Assembly: GCF_003626695.1 (NCBI RefSeq)
Contig: NZ_RBAH01000016.1
Coordinates: 124,001 to 188,000 of the forward strand
DNA: 64,000 nt
DNA from: Paenibacillus ginsengarvi
Lineage (GTDB): Bacteria; Bacillota; Bacilli; Paenibacillales; NBRC-103111
Direction: 5' to 3'
Numbering within the stretch: the stretch's first letter is position 1; every line of letters begins with the position of its first letter. Below the pieces are notes generated by a model, which was given only the letters and a program-made list of their open reading frames with translations, searched no databases and had not been told where the DNA came from. The translations under genes and the position numbers were made by a program. Below, piece by piece: positions 27,797 through 35,601 of the stretch.

Positions 27797-28497
27797 CCTG
27801 CTTCGCCTCCCCTCGTCGTCCGTTTCTCGATCCGTTTCTGCTGCGCGCCGACGACCAGCCGCTGCACATAGATGCCTGGCGTATGAATCGTATCCGGGTC
27901 AAGCTCCCCCGTCGTCACAAGCTGCTCAACCTCGGCGATCGTTACGCTGCCCGCCGCGGCCATGACCGGGTTAAAGTTGCGGGCCGTCTTCCGGTATACG
28001 ACATTGCCGCCAAGATCCGCCTTCCAGCCGCGAATCAGGCTGAAATCGGCCTTCAGCGCATGCTCGAGCAAATACGTCCGGCCGCCAAACTGCCGAACCT
28101 CTCGCCCTTCGGCGATCGGCGTACCGACTCCCGCCGGGGTGTAAAACGCCGGAATACCGGCCCCGCCGGCCCGGATGCGTTCGGCCAGCGTCCCTTGAGG
28201 CACAAGCTCGACCTCCAGCTCGCCGGACAACATCTGCCGCTCGAACTCCTTGTTCTCGCCGACGTAGGACCCGATAATTTTCTTGATCTGCTTCCGCCGC
28301 AGCAGCAGCCCGAGCCCCCAATCGTCGACGCCGCAGTTGTTCGAAATCACGGTCAGCCCTTTGACGCCGGACTCGGCCAACGCCAAAATCAAATGCTCCG
28401 GAATGCCGACCAGTCCGAACCCTCCGACCATAACGGTCGCATCATCGCGGATGTCGGCTACCGCTTCGCCATAATCGGCGTAAACCGGCTTGCTCAT
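27793..28497 (-). CDS. scoA: 3-oxoacid CoA-transferase subunit A
   Basis: A 234-aa alpha subunit. GGFGLVGIPEHLILALAESG lies at residues 22-41, the family's CoA-binding glycine block, followed by SNNCGVDDWGLGLLLRRKQI. It forms a heteromeric CoA-transferase with the next gene. First gene of the operon scoA-scoB-bdh-hbd-thiolase; AAAGGAGTGAT lies in front of the ATG, and a sigma-54 promoter is 40 nt upstream. Confidence 0.93.
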   Translation of the reverse strand: MSKPVYADYGEAVADIRDDATVMVGGFGLVGIPEHLILALAESGVKGLTVISNNCGVDDWGLGLLLRRKQIKKIIGSYVGENKEFERQMLSGELEVELVPQGTLAERIRAGGAGIPAFYTPAGVGTPIAEGREVRQFGGRTYLLEHALKADFSLIRGWKADLGGNVVYRKTARNFNPVMAAAGSVTIAEVEQLVTTGELDPDTIHTPGIYVQRLVVGAQQKRIEKRTTRGGEAG

Positions 28498-28536
28498 ACG
28501 ATCACTCCTTTAATAAAGGCTACGTAAAAATATACA

Positions 28537-28553
28537 AGCAAGAACCGTGCCAA
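28537..28553 (-). promoter_or_regulatory. Sigma-54 (SigL) -24/-12 promoter of scoA
   Basis: Read on the minus strand: TTGGCACGGTTCTTGC. TGGCAC and TTGC have the exact spacing of the sigma-54 consensus (TGGCACG-N4-TTGC). It lies about 40 nt upstream of the scoA start, and a sigma-54 activator gene is 1.7 kb further upstream on the same strand. Confidence 0.85.
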
Positions 28554-28642
28554 TTGCCTAAACGCGAAAAAAAGCAGCCAGGCGCGCCGGATAAAGGAAA
28601 CAGCGGAGAGTCGGGCTGCAGCAAGAATGGGGATTTCCATGA

Positions 28643-28668
28643 TTCCGGAATTTCATCCGAAATTTCGG
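28643..28668. promoter_or_regulatory. Candidate activator-binding palindromes
   Basis: Two adjacent dyads, TTCCGGAA (28643) and CCGAAATTTCGG (28657), share the half-site TTCCG/CGGAA. They sit about 100 nt upstream of the sigma-54 promoter, the normal place for enhancer sites of an AAA+ activator. Confidence 0.55.
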
Positions 28669-28691
28669 AAAGGATAAACATTGTTTACGGC

Positions 28692-28720
28692 AAAAAGGAC
28701 CCGGTGGCCGCACCGCGTCC
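28692..28720 (-). terminator. Terminator of the UDP-sugar pyrophosphorylase gene
   Basis: On the minus strand GGACGCGGTG and CACCGGGTCC form a stem with one mismatch, followed by TTTTT. It separates this gene from the scoA promoter region. Confidence 0.8.
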
Positions 28721-28762
28721 TTCGATCTATGATGCCGCTTCGCTTGCTCAGCAGAGACCGTT

Positions 28763-30133
28763 CTACCGCTTCCGGTCGGTTTGCTCCGCGAACGAACGTA
28801 CGATTTCCGGCGTGAGTCCTTCGCCCGCATACGAGACGAGGGGCGATATTTCGATGTCTCGTCCTTCGGGCGGCTTGAAGCCCGCCTGCTCCAGCCATTT
28901 GCGGTGCAAATCGAAAAGGAGGCGGCGGGCGGTATGCGGACTGTCGTCTCCGTCTTTGTTTTTGACCGGCGCAAACTCTTCCTCTCTGCGTATTTTCAGT
29001 ACAGTCATCCGCTCGGCCAGCGGGAAAAAGTCGAAAATGAACGTTTCGAATTTATAGGCGTTCGGCGCTTCGGGCACAAGCCGCTCGCCTTTCTCGTCAA
29101 CGGTCGCGATTTTTTTGTGCGCAGCATGATAAGGAACTCCCGCATCGGCGTACTGCTGTATAAAATCGAGGCGGAACAGATGGATCGACAAGTTGCCGAG
29201 CCGGTACACATACTGCCCGCCGCCGTCCGTTTCGTACAGCAGCTCCTTCGGCACATCCGTATATTCCACAACGGCCGGCCTGCCGTCCTTTTGTACGAGG
29301 ATGCCTACTTTTTCCTCCGGAAACGTTTTGTCCGCAGCCTTCGTTGCGATCGGGTTGTTGTAAAACGCCGCGGCTCCGACAAACAGCGGATCGGCTATAC
29401 GGATAAGCGCGTTGTCCACATTGTAATAAAACACCCACTCGACGCCTCTGCGGAGCATATCCGCCAGCGCCCCGGATCGCTTCAGCGAGGCGAACGCATC
29501 GCCGTTTCCGCTTGGCGCGAGACCGATCTCGCCCGGTGCCGACAGCAAGATTCTGCCCGAAGCGTCGAGCGACGGCAACGCCTGCTGCTCCAGCATATAC
29601 ACGTCTTCCGGCTTATAGCCGAAGCAGCCGTGACTGTCGAAGAAGCGGACCGTCTCCGCGTTATTTTCCGGGCTCGTCATCACATACCACGGAACCGTTC
29701 GCCCGGCTTGGGCGGATAATCCGAGCAGCCGCTCGGCCTGCAATTGAAACAGCGACTTGCCCGACGGAAGCCCGATGTCGAACGTCCCTTTCGGCCCATC
29801 ATGCCCGAGGCGGCTTCCTTGCCCTCCCGCGACGACCAGTGCGGCGACCTTGCCTTCGCGCAGCAGGCTCCACCCTTTCTCGGTCAGCAGCTCCCGCTGC
29901 TCCGGCGTCATAGACTCCATATCCAGCGCTTCAATAGGGGCTAGTGCACCCGAAGCAGCCAAGCTTCCTGCGGCCTCGCTCGCCAGCGCAGCTATTGCCG
30001 GAAAATCGAGTCGTTCGATCTGGTCCAGCAGTCTCGTCTTCGCATCATCGGAAAGCGAGTCATAAAAGCGCAGCAAATGCTCCTGTCCGTATTCGGCCGC
30101 GAGTCTAGCCGTTTGTTCGTATCGATCGCTCAT
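28763..30133 (-). CDS. UDPGP type 1 family nucleotidyltransferase
   Basis: A 456-aa enzyme resembling eukaryotic UDP-N-acetylglucosamine/UDP-sugar pyrophosphorylases rather than bacterial GalU. The nucleotide-binding loop is VVAGGQGSRLGHDGPKGTFD (about residues 100-119), followed by SLFQLQAERLLGL. Later are VEWVFYYNVDNALIRIADPL (metal site) and KFETFIFDFFPLAERM. It probably makes UDP-GlcNAc or UDP-glucose from UTP and the sugar 1-phosphate; the sugar is not decidable by eye. Start ATG 30133 lies 45 nt after the stop of the sigma-54 activator and may be co-transcribed with it. Confidence 0.85.
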   Translation of the reverse strand: MSDRYEQTARLAAEYGQEHLLRFYDSLSDDAKTRLLDQIERLDFPAIAALASEAAGSLAASGALAPIEALDMESMTPEQRELLTEKGWSLLREGKVAALVVAGGQGSRLGHDGPKGTFDIGLPSGKSLFQLQAERLLGLSAQAGRTVPWYVMTSPENNAETVRFFDSHGCFGYKPEDVYMLEQQALPSLDASGRILLSAPGEIGLAPSGNGDAFASLKRSGALADMLRRGVEWVFYYNVDNALIRIADPLFVGAAAFYNNPIATKAADKTFPEEKVGILVQKDGRPAVVEYTDVPKELLYETDGGGQYVYRLGNLSIHLFRLDFIQQYADAGVPYHAAHKKIATVDEKGERLVPEAPNAYKFETFIFDFFPLAERMTVLKIRREEEFAPVKNKDGDDSPHTARRLLFDLHRKWLEQAGFKPPEGRDIEISPLVSYAGEGLTPEIVRSFAEQTDRKR

Positions 30134-30178
30134 GCGAAGTTCGCCAGCTCCTTTGCCCGGATATTCGTCCTTGTTGGT

Positions 30179-31642
30179 TCATTCGGAGCCCGGCTCGTCG
30201 CCGATTCCGTACTGTTCCGCCTTCTGGTATAGACTGGATTTGCTCATGCCGAGCAGCGAGGCCGCCTTCCGCCTGTCGCCTTTCGAACGCTCCAGCGCCT
30301 CTACCAGCAGTTTCTTCTCGTATTCGGCCATTCTCTCTTTCCAGGAGCCCGTGCCGTCCATAAGCGGCGCGTTTTTCTGCGGCCGGCCTTCCGCCTTGGT
30401 GACGGGAGCTTGCCGCGGCAGCGTGACGGACTCCAGCACCGAGCCGTCCATCATATACAGCGCCCGCTCCAACACGCTTCGCAGCTCGCGCACGTTGCCC
30501 GGCCAATCGTAGGCCAGCAGCTGCCGCTCGCACGGCTCGCTGACGCGCTCGACCTGGATGCCGGTCTCCCCCTCCAGCTGTGGAAGCAAAGTCCGAAGCA
30601 GCGCGGGCAAATCGTCCATCCGCTCCCGAAGCGGCGGGATATGCAGCGGAATGACGTGAAGCCGGTAATACAAATCGCGGCGAAACTTGCCTTCCGTAAC
30701 AAGCAACTCCAAATCCCGGTTCGTCGCGGCGATGACGCGGACGTCGATCGGCTCGGGCTTGTCCGCCCCGACCGGCTCGATTTCTTTTTCCTGCAGCGCT
30801 CTAAGCAGCTTCGCCTGCTGGGCTGGCGGCAGTTCGCCAATTTCGTCCAGAAAAATCGTGCCTTTGCCCGCCTGGGCGAACTTGCCTTTTTTCCCGATCC
30901 GCCTGGCCCCGGTGAACGCCCCTTCCTTGTAGCCGAACAGCTCGGATTCGAACAGCGTCTCCGGTATGGCCGAGCAGTTGACGGCTACGAACGGGCCGAA
31001 GCGGCGATCGCTTTCCCGATGAATCGCATGGGCGAGCAGTTCCTTGCCCGTCCCGCTTTCGCCGCTGATGAGGACGGTGCTGCCGCTCTTCGCGACCTTC
31101 ACCGCCATCGTCTTCAGCCTGCGCATCGGCTCGCTGTCCCCGATCAGATGCTCCATGCCGTATTTGGCTCCGGATGCGTCGCGGCTCTTCGCTTCGCCAT
31201 AGTGCAGATGGGGCAGCACGTCCCTGTATTTGGCGTTCATCTCGAACAATCGGTCGATATCCTGAAACATGATTTTGCCGACAACGGCGATCAATTCGCC
31301 GCCGCTGCGGATCGGAATCCGGCTTGCGATCATCCAGTGCCCGTGAATTTGCTGCAAATCGGCGATTTCCGCCTTGCCCGTTTCCGCGACGATGTGCAGA
31401 CGCGTATTCGGGATGACCTCCGTTACGTGCTTGCCGATCATGGCCCCCACTTCCGTTTGCAGAAAGGAAGCATACGTCCGGCTCACCGACAGCACGTAAC
31501 CTTTGGCGTCCGCGACCACGATCCCTTCGTAAGCGTTCTCGAGAGCGAATTTGTACAATGCCAGCTCCTGTTCGATTTGCCGCCCTTCGGCCGCGCGCCG
31601 CCGGAGCAGCCGGTGAACCCATCCGTTGCTGCGAATCCTCAC
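30179..31642 (-). CDS. Sigma-54-dependent activator with PAS domain
   Basis: A 487-aa enhancer-binding protein that drives sigma-54 RNA polymerase. An N-terminal PAS-like sensor (about 30-130; FALENAYEGIVVADAKGYVL) precedes the AAA+ domain with Walker A GESGTGKE (194), the sigma-54-contact GAFTGA (241) and Walker B IFLDEIG (263). The C-terminal Fis-type HTH is GDRRKAASLLGMSKSSLYQK. GTG 31642 has GGGGGT 6 nt upstream; longer starts up to 31696 are in frame without a clear site. It is the likely activator of the scoA operon, by analogy with the sigma-54 regulators of ketone-body and hydroxybutyrate genes in Bacilli. Confidence 0.88.
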   Translation of the reverse strand: MRIRSNGWVHRLLRRRAAEGRQIEQELALYKFALENAYEGIVVADAKGYVLSVSRTYASFLQTEVGAMIGKHVTEVIPNTRLHIVAETGKAEIADLQQIHGHWMIASRIPIRSGGELIAVVGKIMFQDIDRLFEMNAKYRDVLPHLHYGEAKSRDASGAKYGMEHLIGDSEPMRRLKTMAVKVAKSGSTVLISGESGTGKELLAHAIHRESDRRFGPFVAVNCSAIPETLFESELFGYKEGAFTGARRIGKKGKFAQAGKGTIFLDEIGELPPAQQAKLLRALQEKEIEPVGADKPEPIDVRVIAATNRDLELLVTEGKFRRDLYYRLHVIPLHIPPLRERMDDLPALLRTLLPQLEGETGIQVERVSEPCERQLLAYDWPGNVRELRSVLERALYMMDGSVLESVTLPRQAPVTKAEGRPQKNAPLMDGTGSWKERMAEYEKKLLVEALERSKGDRRKAASLLGMSKSSLYQKAEQYGIGDEPGSE

Positions 31643-31784
31643 CTGATGACCCCCATTCCATGCAAGCGTCATATGTATTCGATACGATCGCTTCATTTCC
31701 CTGTCTCCGGCAAGAAAAGCTTCTCTCGACGTACTTCGAGAAGGAGCGATCGCAGGCTCAACCCTGCACCGTTCCGTCTGCTAT

Positions 31785-32007
31785 AGTGGAACTTCCGCTT
31801 CCTCTCCCGCCGCCTCAGCGGAACCGCCAGTTCCGTTATTGCTGCTTCGCGAGCCTACTAAGCCTGCATAGAGGAAGCAAAACTTCTTCTATTGCTCCAT
31901 GTGCCCGGCTCCACCCGAGCTATCGGCGGCTTTAACGGAACTTTTGCTTCCGGTATCGCCCGGTTCAGCGGCGTTCCGCTAGCGATAGCGGAACTTCTGC
32001 TTCCGCT
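31785..32007. repeat. Cluster of short GGAA...TTCC imperfect inverted repeats
   Basis: At least five variants occur in 220 bp: GTGGAACTTCCGCTTCC (31786), GCGGAACCGCCAGTTCCG (31818), GAGGAAGCAAAACTTCTTC (31871), ACGGAACTTTTGCTTCCG (31935) and GCGGAACTTCTGCTTCCG (31988). They share the frame (A/G)CGGAAC...TTCCG(T/C). This fills the 450-bp gap upstream of the sigma-54 activator; no ORF is credible here. Confidence 0.55.
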
Positions 32008-32042
32008 TCCCTCCCCCTGGTCGGCTCCCATCCGAAAACGAT

Positions 32043-32081
32043 AAAAAAACAAGATCCGGGGATCGAAGTGATCGCCGGATC
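32043..32081 (-). terminator. Rho-independent terminator
   Basis: On the minus strand GATCCGGCGATC and GATCCCCGGATC form a stem followed by TTGTTTTTTT. It ends the 93-aa gene. Confidence 0.85.
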
Positions 32082-32098
32082 GTTTTACACGATAATGT

Positions 32099-32380
32099 TC
32101 AGGCCGACTTGCCGCCGCTTTCGGCTACGATTTTGTCGGCGAAGCTTTTGATCGTCGAACAGCCCAGCAGCGGCGGTTTGGTCACGCAGTTCAGCACGAG
32201 GCTGCCGCTTCCGGCATCCCAGGCATACTGAAAGCCAACCTTCATGCCGGCAACCTGGAACGTAAAGCTGCCCGAAGGCGCGTTCGGAATCGAAATCCCT
32301 TTCTTCTTGCCTAGCGATTGAAGCGTACGGAATACGGCCGGACTTACGTTGCGGTACTTCATGGCTTGGCATGCGGCCAT
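32099..32380 (-). CDS. Small conserved-looking protein, unknown
   Basis: A 93-aa protein, MAACQAMKYRNVSPAVFRTL at the start and VLNCVTKPPLLGCSTIKSFA near the end. The middle (GSFTFQVAGMKVGFQYAWDA) looks like a small beta sandwich. A purine-rich GAGGGGAAG precedes ATG 32380, and a strong terminator follows, so it is very likely expressed. I do not recognise a named family. It stands alone between the repeat cluster and the CYTH fusion gene. Confidence 0.65.
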   Translation of the reverse strand: MAACQAMKYRNVSPAVFRTLQSLGKKKGISIPNAPSGSFTFQVAGMKVGFQYAWDAGSGSLVLNCVTKPPLLGCSTIKSFADKIVAESGGKSA

Positions 32381-32448
32381 CTTGCATCTTCCCCTCATCT
32401 TGGATGTAGTCTGTTATGTATATGAGGGGAGGCTTGGCTAACGTGCCG

Positions 32449-33579
32449 CTAATCGGAGTTCCACGGCACGATCGAGAGCCCGGGCCACAGGGCGACCCAG
32501 CGGGATACTTTCTGCTCGTAGATGGACTGCGTGATTTGCGCTTTATTCGGGCGCACGATGAAACCGAGCAGGTCGTCCAGGCCGAACGGGGCGTACACGC
32601 TCCACTCGCCGTAGCGGCCATCCGCGCGCACGCCGACGGCGGTGGCCGTAGTAGGCCAGCTGTCGATCGCTTCCTCGAGCGTACGGTACGGCCGGATCGG
32701 GTAACCGAAACGCCGTTCGTACCAGAGATGAACGCGGGCCTGATTTTTCACATCGAGCCGGACGGGCAGTTCGGCAAACAGCTCTCGCGCTTGCCGTGCG
32801 ACGCGCTCCTCCTTCCCGGCGGATAAGTCGGGATCGTAGTAAACAAGATCGATATCGTTTATGCCGTATTCGGGCGGCAAGCCGCACATGCTGTTCCATA
32901 TGGTCTGGGCAATGCAGCCGGCGCCGATATAATAGTTCCGAAGTCCGAGCCTCGGCGCTTCAAACAGCAGCTTTTCGAGCAGCGGGCTAGACTTCAGAAT
33001 CGCCGTTACCTGCTTCGCTTGGCGTTCGAAGCGGCTGGCGCTCTTATCCGCCTGTATACTGCTGACGGACGGGTTCCGCTTGCGGCTTCGCAGATGATCT
33101 TCGTTGGAACCTTCCAGCCTGCCACGCATAAGGGGGCCGAGCTTCTCCATATACGGTTGCGCCGCGGCCGCTTCGGCCTGATCCAGCGCTTCGATTTCGA
33201 AAAGCTGTCCCACTTCCGCCACCTGGTCCAGATGGAATACCAACTCGCGATCGCTCCATATTTCCCTTTCCTTGCGAACGACAACCGGCTCGCCATACAA
33301 CGATTGCAGCAGAGAAACAAGCTGCGGATCGCGGAACTCGTAATAATCGAATTCGATCTCGCTCTCTTTCGCGCTTCTGGCATAAACATAGATGAGGCAG
33401 GAGCCGCGCCCCTCGTCCCTTACCTTAATTCTGCCCCCGTCCGCATCGGGGCGGACGAAGATGTAGTCCGTCTGGTGCTCCAGCGCGACATATTTTGCCC
33501 CCATCTCACGGAGTGCAGTGCGGACGGGCGCAAAATCGGCGCAACCGTATTTGGCAACCCGCCTCAATGAAATTTTCAT
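32449..33579 (-). CDS. CYTH-nucleotidyltransferase fusion protein
   Basis: A 376-aa two-domain protein. Residues about 1-135 follow the CYTH (class IV adenylate cyclase/CyaB-like) pattern: YVALEHQTDYIFVRP, GGRIKVRDEG, VVVRKEREIW and FHLDQVAEVGQLFEIEALD. The ExExK metal motif at the start is replaced by KISLRR, so it may be inactive or bind another phosphate. Residues about 190-376 match the NTP_transf_6 nucleotidyltransferase family: YYIGAGCIAQTIWNSMCGLP, NDIDLVYYDPDLS with the D-x-D metal pair (D242, D244), VKNQARVHLWYE, and AVGVRADG and FGLDDLLGFIVRPN. ATG 33579 has AGGAGG upstream. Unusual combination; substrate unknown. Confidence 0.75.
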   Translation of the reverse strand: MKISLRRVAKYGCADFAPVRTALREMGAKYVALEHQTDYIFVRPDADGGRIKVRDEGRGSCLIYVYARSAKESEIEFDYYEFRDPQLVSLLQSLYGEPVVVRKEREIWSDRELVFHLDQVAEVGQLFEIEALDQAEAAAAQPYMEKLGPLMRGRLEGSNEDHLRSRKRNPSVSSIQADKSASRFERQAKQVTAILKSSPLLEKLLFEAPRLGLRNYYIGAGCIAQTIWNSMCGLPPEYGINDIDLVYYDPDLSAGKEERVARQARELFAELPVRLDVKNQARVHLWYERRFGYPIRPYRTLEEAIDSWPTTATAVGVRADGRYGEWSVYAPFGLDDLLGFIVRPNKAQITQSIYEQKVSRWVALWPGLSIVPWNSD

Positions 33580-33701
33580 ATCCAGCCTCCTTGCAAACTG
33601 CCGATTCAGGCAGGAGCCGGATCGAGTTCCTTTCGCATACTGCAACTCCGCCGTTCTCCGCCTACATCCTATGTCCAGTATATCGAACAAATGTTCGCAA
33701 A

Positions 33702-34679
33702 TCAATCATTCGCCTGGATAGGATCGTAGCCGGCCGCTTTATAGATTTGCTCCGTCAGGCGGACAACCTTTAGCGCGAATTCGCCTGGCACCAGCACCTC
33801 GTGCCTGCCCGCGATTGCATCGACGAAGCTTTTATCCTGATTCGTTTCGCGCTGCGGCAGCTCGGGACGCACCGGCTCCTGCCCCAGTCTTCGCAGCGTG
33901 ATCCGCCCATTGTCATATTGAATGGCCCCATCCTCGCCGCAAAACATATACGTCTCGTGCCAGCCCTGGGCATAACCGACGACGTTCAGGCTGGCGACGG
34001 CCCCCTCGGCGAAACGGATGGCGGTGAACGAATCAATCTCTACGGGTGCGCCGTGGCGCTGCATGACCGGCTTCACTTCCGCCGGCGTCATATTCGTCGT
34101 CCAGAGCAGCATATCCACAATATGGCTGCCCGAATCCATCAGCATGCCGCCGCCGGAAAGCTCCGGCTTCGTCCGCCAGCTTCCCGCCGTAAGCTGCTTC
34201 CACTCCTGATACAAACACGCCGTAACCGAAGTCAGCTTGCCGATCGTCCCCTCCTGAATGGCCCTCCGTATGTACAAAAACTCCGGCTGAAAATGCCGCT
34301 GATACGAAACCTGCAGCAGCTTCCCCGCCTCCCGGGCAGCGGTAAGCAGCACCTCGGCTTCTTGCGACGAGCAGGTCATCGGCTTCTCGACGAGCACGTG
34401 GCATCCTGCTGCAAACGCATCCATCGCTTGCCGGAAATGCACCGTATGCGGCGAGCAGATCACGACGGCGTCCAGCCGCTCCTGCTCCAGCATTATGCGG
34501 TAGTCGTCATACTCCGCCGTTTCGTTCAGCCCGAATTTGTGTTTGAACCGGCTTCTGCTGTCCGCGCTGGGATCCGCAAGCGCTTTCAGCTCTACATCCT
34601 TGGACAATTCCAAAAGCTGCGTTCCATGCCAATGCGAAATACCGCCCGTGCCGATAAACCCGAACCTTAGTTTCGTCAA
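33702..34679 (-). CDS. Gfo/Idh/MocA family oxidoreductase
   Basis: A 325-aa NAD(P)-dependent oxidoreductase. The Rossmann start is KLRFGFIGTGGISHWHGTQL, then VVICSPHTVHFRQAMDAFAA and the catalytic Lys motif HVLVEKPMTCSSQEAE. The MDSGSHIVDMLLWTTN motif is the conserved His helix in the second domain. Substrate unknown; such enzymes commonly oxidise inositols or sugar acids. It is convergent-free and followed 123 nt downstream by the CYTH fusion start. Confidence 0.9.
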   Translation of the reverse strand: MTKLRFGFIGTGGISHWHGTQLLELSKDVELKALADPSADSRSRFKHKFGLNETAEYDDYRIMLEQERLDAVVICSPHTVHFRQAMDAFAAGCHVLVEKPMTCSSQEAEVLLTAAREAGKLLQVSYQRHFQPEFLYIRRAIQEGTIGKLTSVTACLYQEWKQLTAGSWRTKPELSGGGMLMDSGSHIVDMLLWTTNMTPAEVKPVMQRHGAPVEIDSFTAIRFAEGAVASLNVVGYAQGWHETYMFCGEDGAIQYDNGRITLRRLGQEPVRPELPQRETNQDKSFVDAIAGRHEVLVPGEFALKVVRLTEQIYKAAGYDPIQAND

Positions 34680-35014
34680 TAGCTTCCACTCCCCGAATGG
34701 AAATTTTTGTACAGCTACTTCTAACTATATGCGGGGCCCCGTACAAGTCAACAACAAAAAAGCGTCAGGAACCGCGCACCATGTGATCGTTAAGATTATC
34801 GCCGGCGATGCGATTCCTCGTTCAAGTCAGCGCCACTTTGGCCGCGGCGATTTCGCTAGCAACCGGTGCAAAAGCCGCGACCCTCAGCATGGTAAGAGTC
34901 GGTTGACGCCGCAAGTACCCATTTTACAATCGGATGTACGAGTCTTATAGTATATTTAGGCAGTCAGTAGTTTTACAAACAGCCGATTGTTCGCACCGAA
35001 TGGAGGTATGAGGC
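34680..35014. other. Intergenic region, no clear gene
   Basis: About 335 bp between divergent genes at 34679 and 35015. I see no ORF with coding character and no clear hairpin. The likely promoters for both neighbours lie here; TATAGTATA at about 34946 is a possible -10 region for the TTG-start gene at 35015. Confidence 0.3.
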
Positions 35015-35269
35015 TTGAGCGAAACCAAACGAGCCGGGCAAGCTTCCGCTCCCGGCGCCGGTGAATCCGTTTCCGATTTCCCCGCCTCTCTCGCGAAACC
35101 GGCGCTCCGCGCACTTGTTGGGGCCGGATATACGCGCCTGACACAGCTAGCCCAGCTCAAGAAGACAGACTTGCTGAAGCTGCATGGCATGGGCCCTAAG
35201 GCGATGGAGCAGCTTCGGCTCGCTCTCGAAGAGAAAGGCCTATCGTTCGCCGACGAAGAACGCTCGTAA
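35015..35269 (+). CDS. Small helix-hairpin-helix protein, RpoA-CTD-like
   Basis: An 84-aa protein with PALRALVGAGYTRLTQLAQL then KKTDLLKLHGMGPKAMEQLR: the helix-hairpin-helix arrangement of the RNA polymerase alpha C-terminal domain, used for DNA or protein binding. TTG 35015 is used as start: GGAGGT lies 8 nt upstream and the only nearby ATG (35007) is out of frame. Such stand-alone proteins are frequent in Paenibacillaceae but uncharacterised. A strong terminator follows at 35288. Confidence 0.8.
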   Translation: MSETKRAGQASAPGAGESVSDFPASLAKPALRALVGAGYTRLTQLAQLKKTDLLKLHGMGPKAMEQLRLALEEKGLSFADEERS

Positions 35270-35287
35270 GCTTCGACGGGAACGAAC

Positions 35288-35332
35288 AGCGGCGGCCGTT
35301 CAAGGTTATACCTAAACGGCCGCCGCTCTTTT
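35288..35332 (+). terminator. Rho-independent terminator
   Basis: AGCGGCGGCCGTT and AACGGCCGCCGCT enclose a loop, then CTTTTGG. It ends the small helix-hairpin-helix gene. Confidence 0.85.
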
Positions 35333-35359
35333 GGTCTTATGCAGATTGCCCTGATCGCG

Positions 35360-35548
35360 AATAGCGGCAATGAATTCCGCTATCGTTTTGAAATGTGACG
35401 AAATGCTGAAGGTAACGGAAAAAAAGTACGCTATTTCCGCCAATATACCTGGTTATGGCCAGAAATCATGAGATATAACGGAATTTGGTTCCGTTATATT
35501 CAAAAATATGGTGCAGAAAAGGTAAATAGCGGAAAACAGTTCCGTTAT
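35360..35548. repeat. Four inverted repeats of the ATAGCGGAA/TTCCGTTAT family
   Basis: Copies at 35360-35385, 35413-35446, 35473-35499 (ATATAACGGAATT then GGTTCCGTTATAT, perfect) and 35525-35548 (AATAGCGGAAAACAGTTCCG). Spacing is about 50-60 bp. The same family appears at 31.8 kb. This repeat array fills the 330-bp gap between the small HhH gene and the Gfo/Idh/MocA stop. Confidence 0.65.
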
Positions 35549-35601
35549 CGTTTCGCAGCCAAGCCATCAGTCAGCACAGTCCCCGACTCTGAACTGTCCC
35601 C

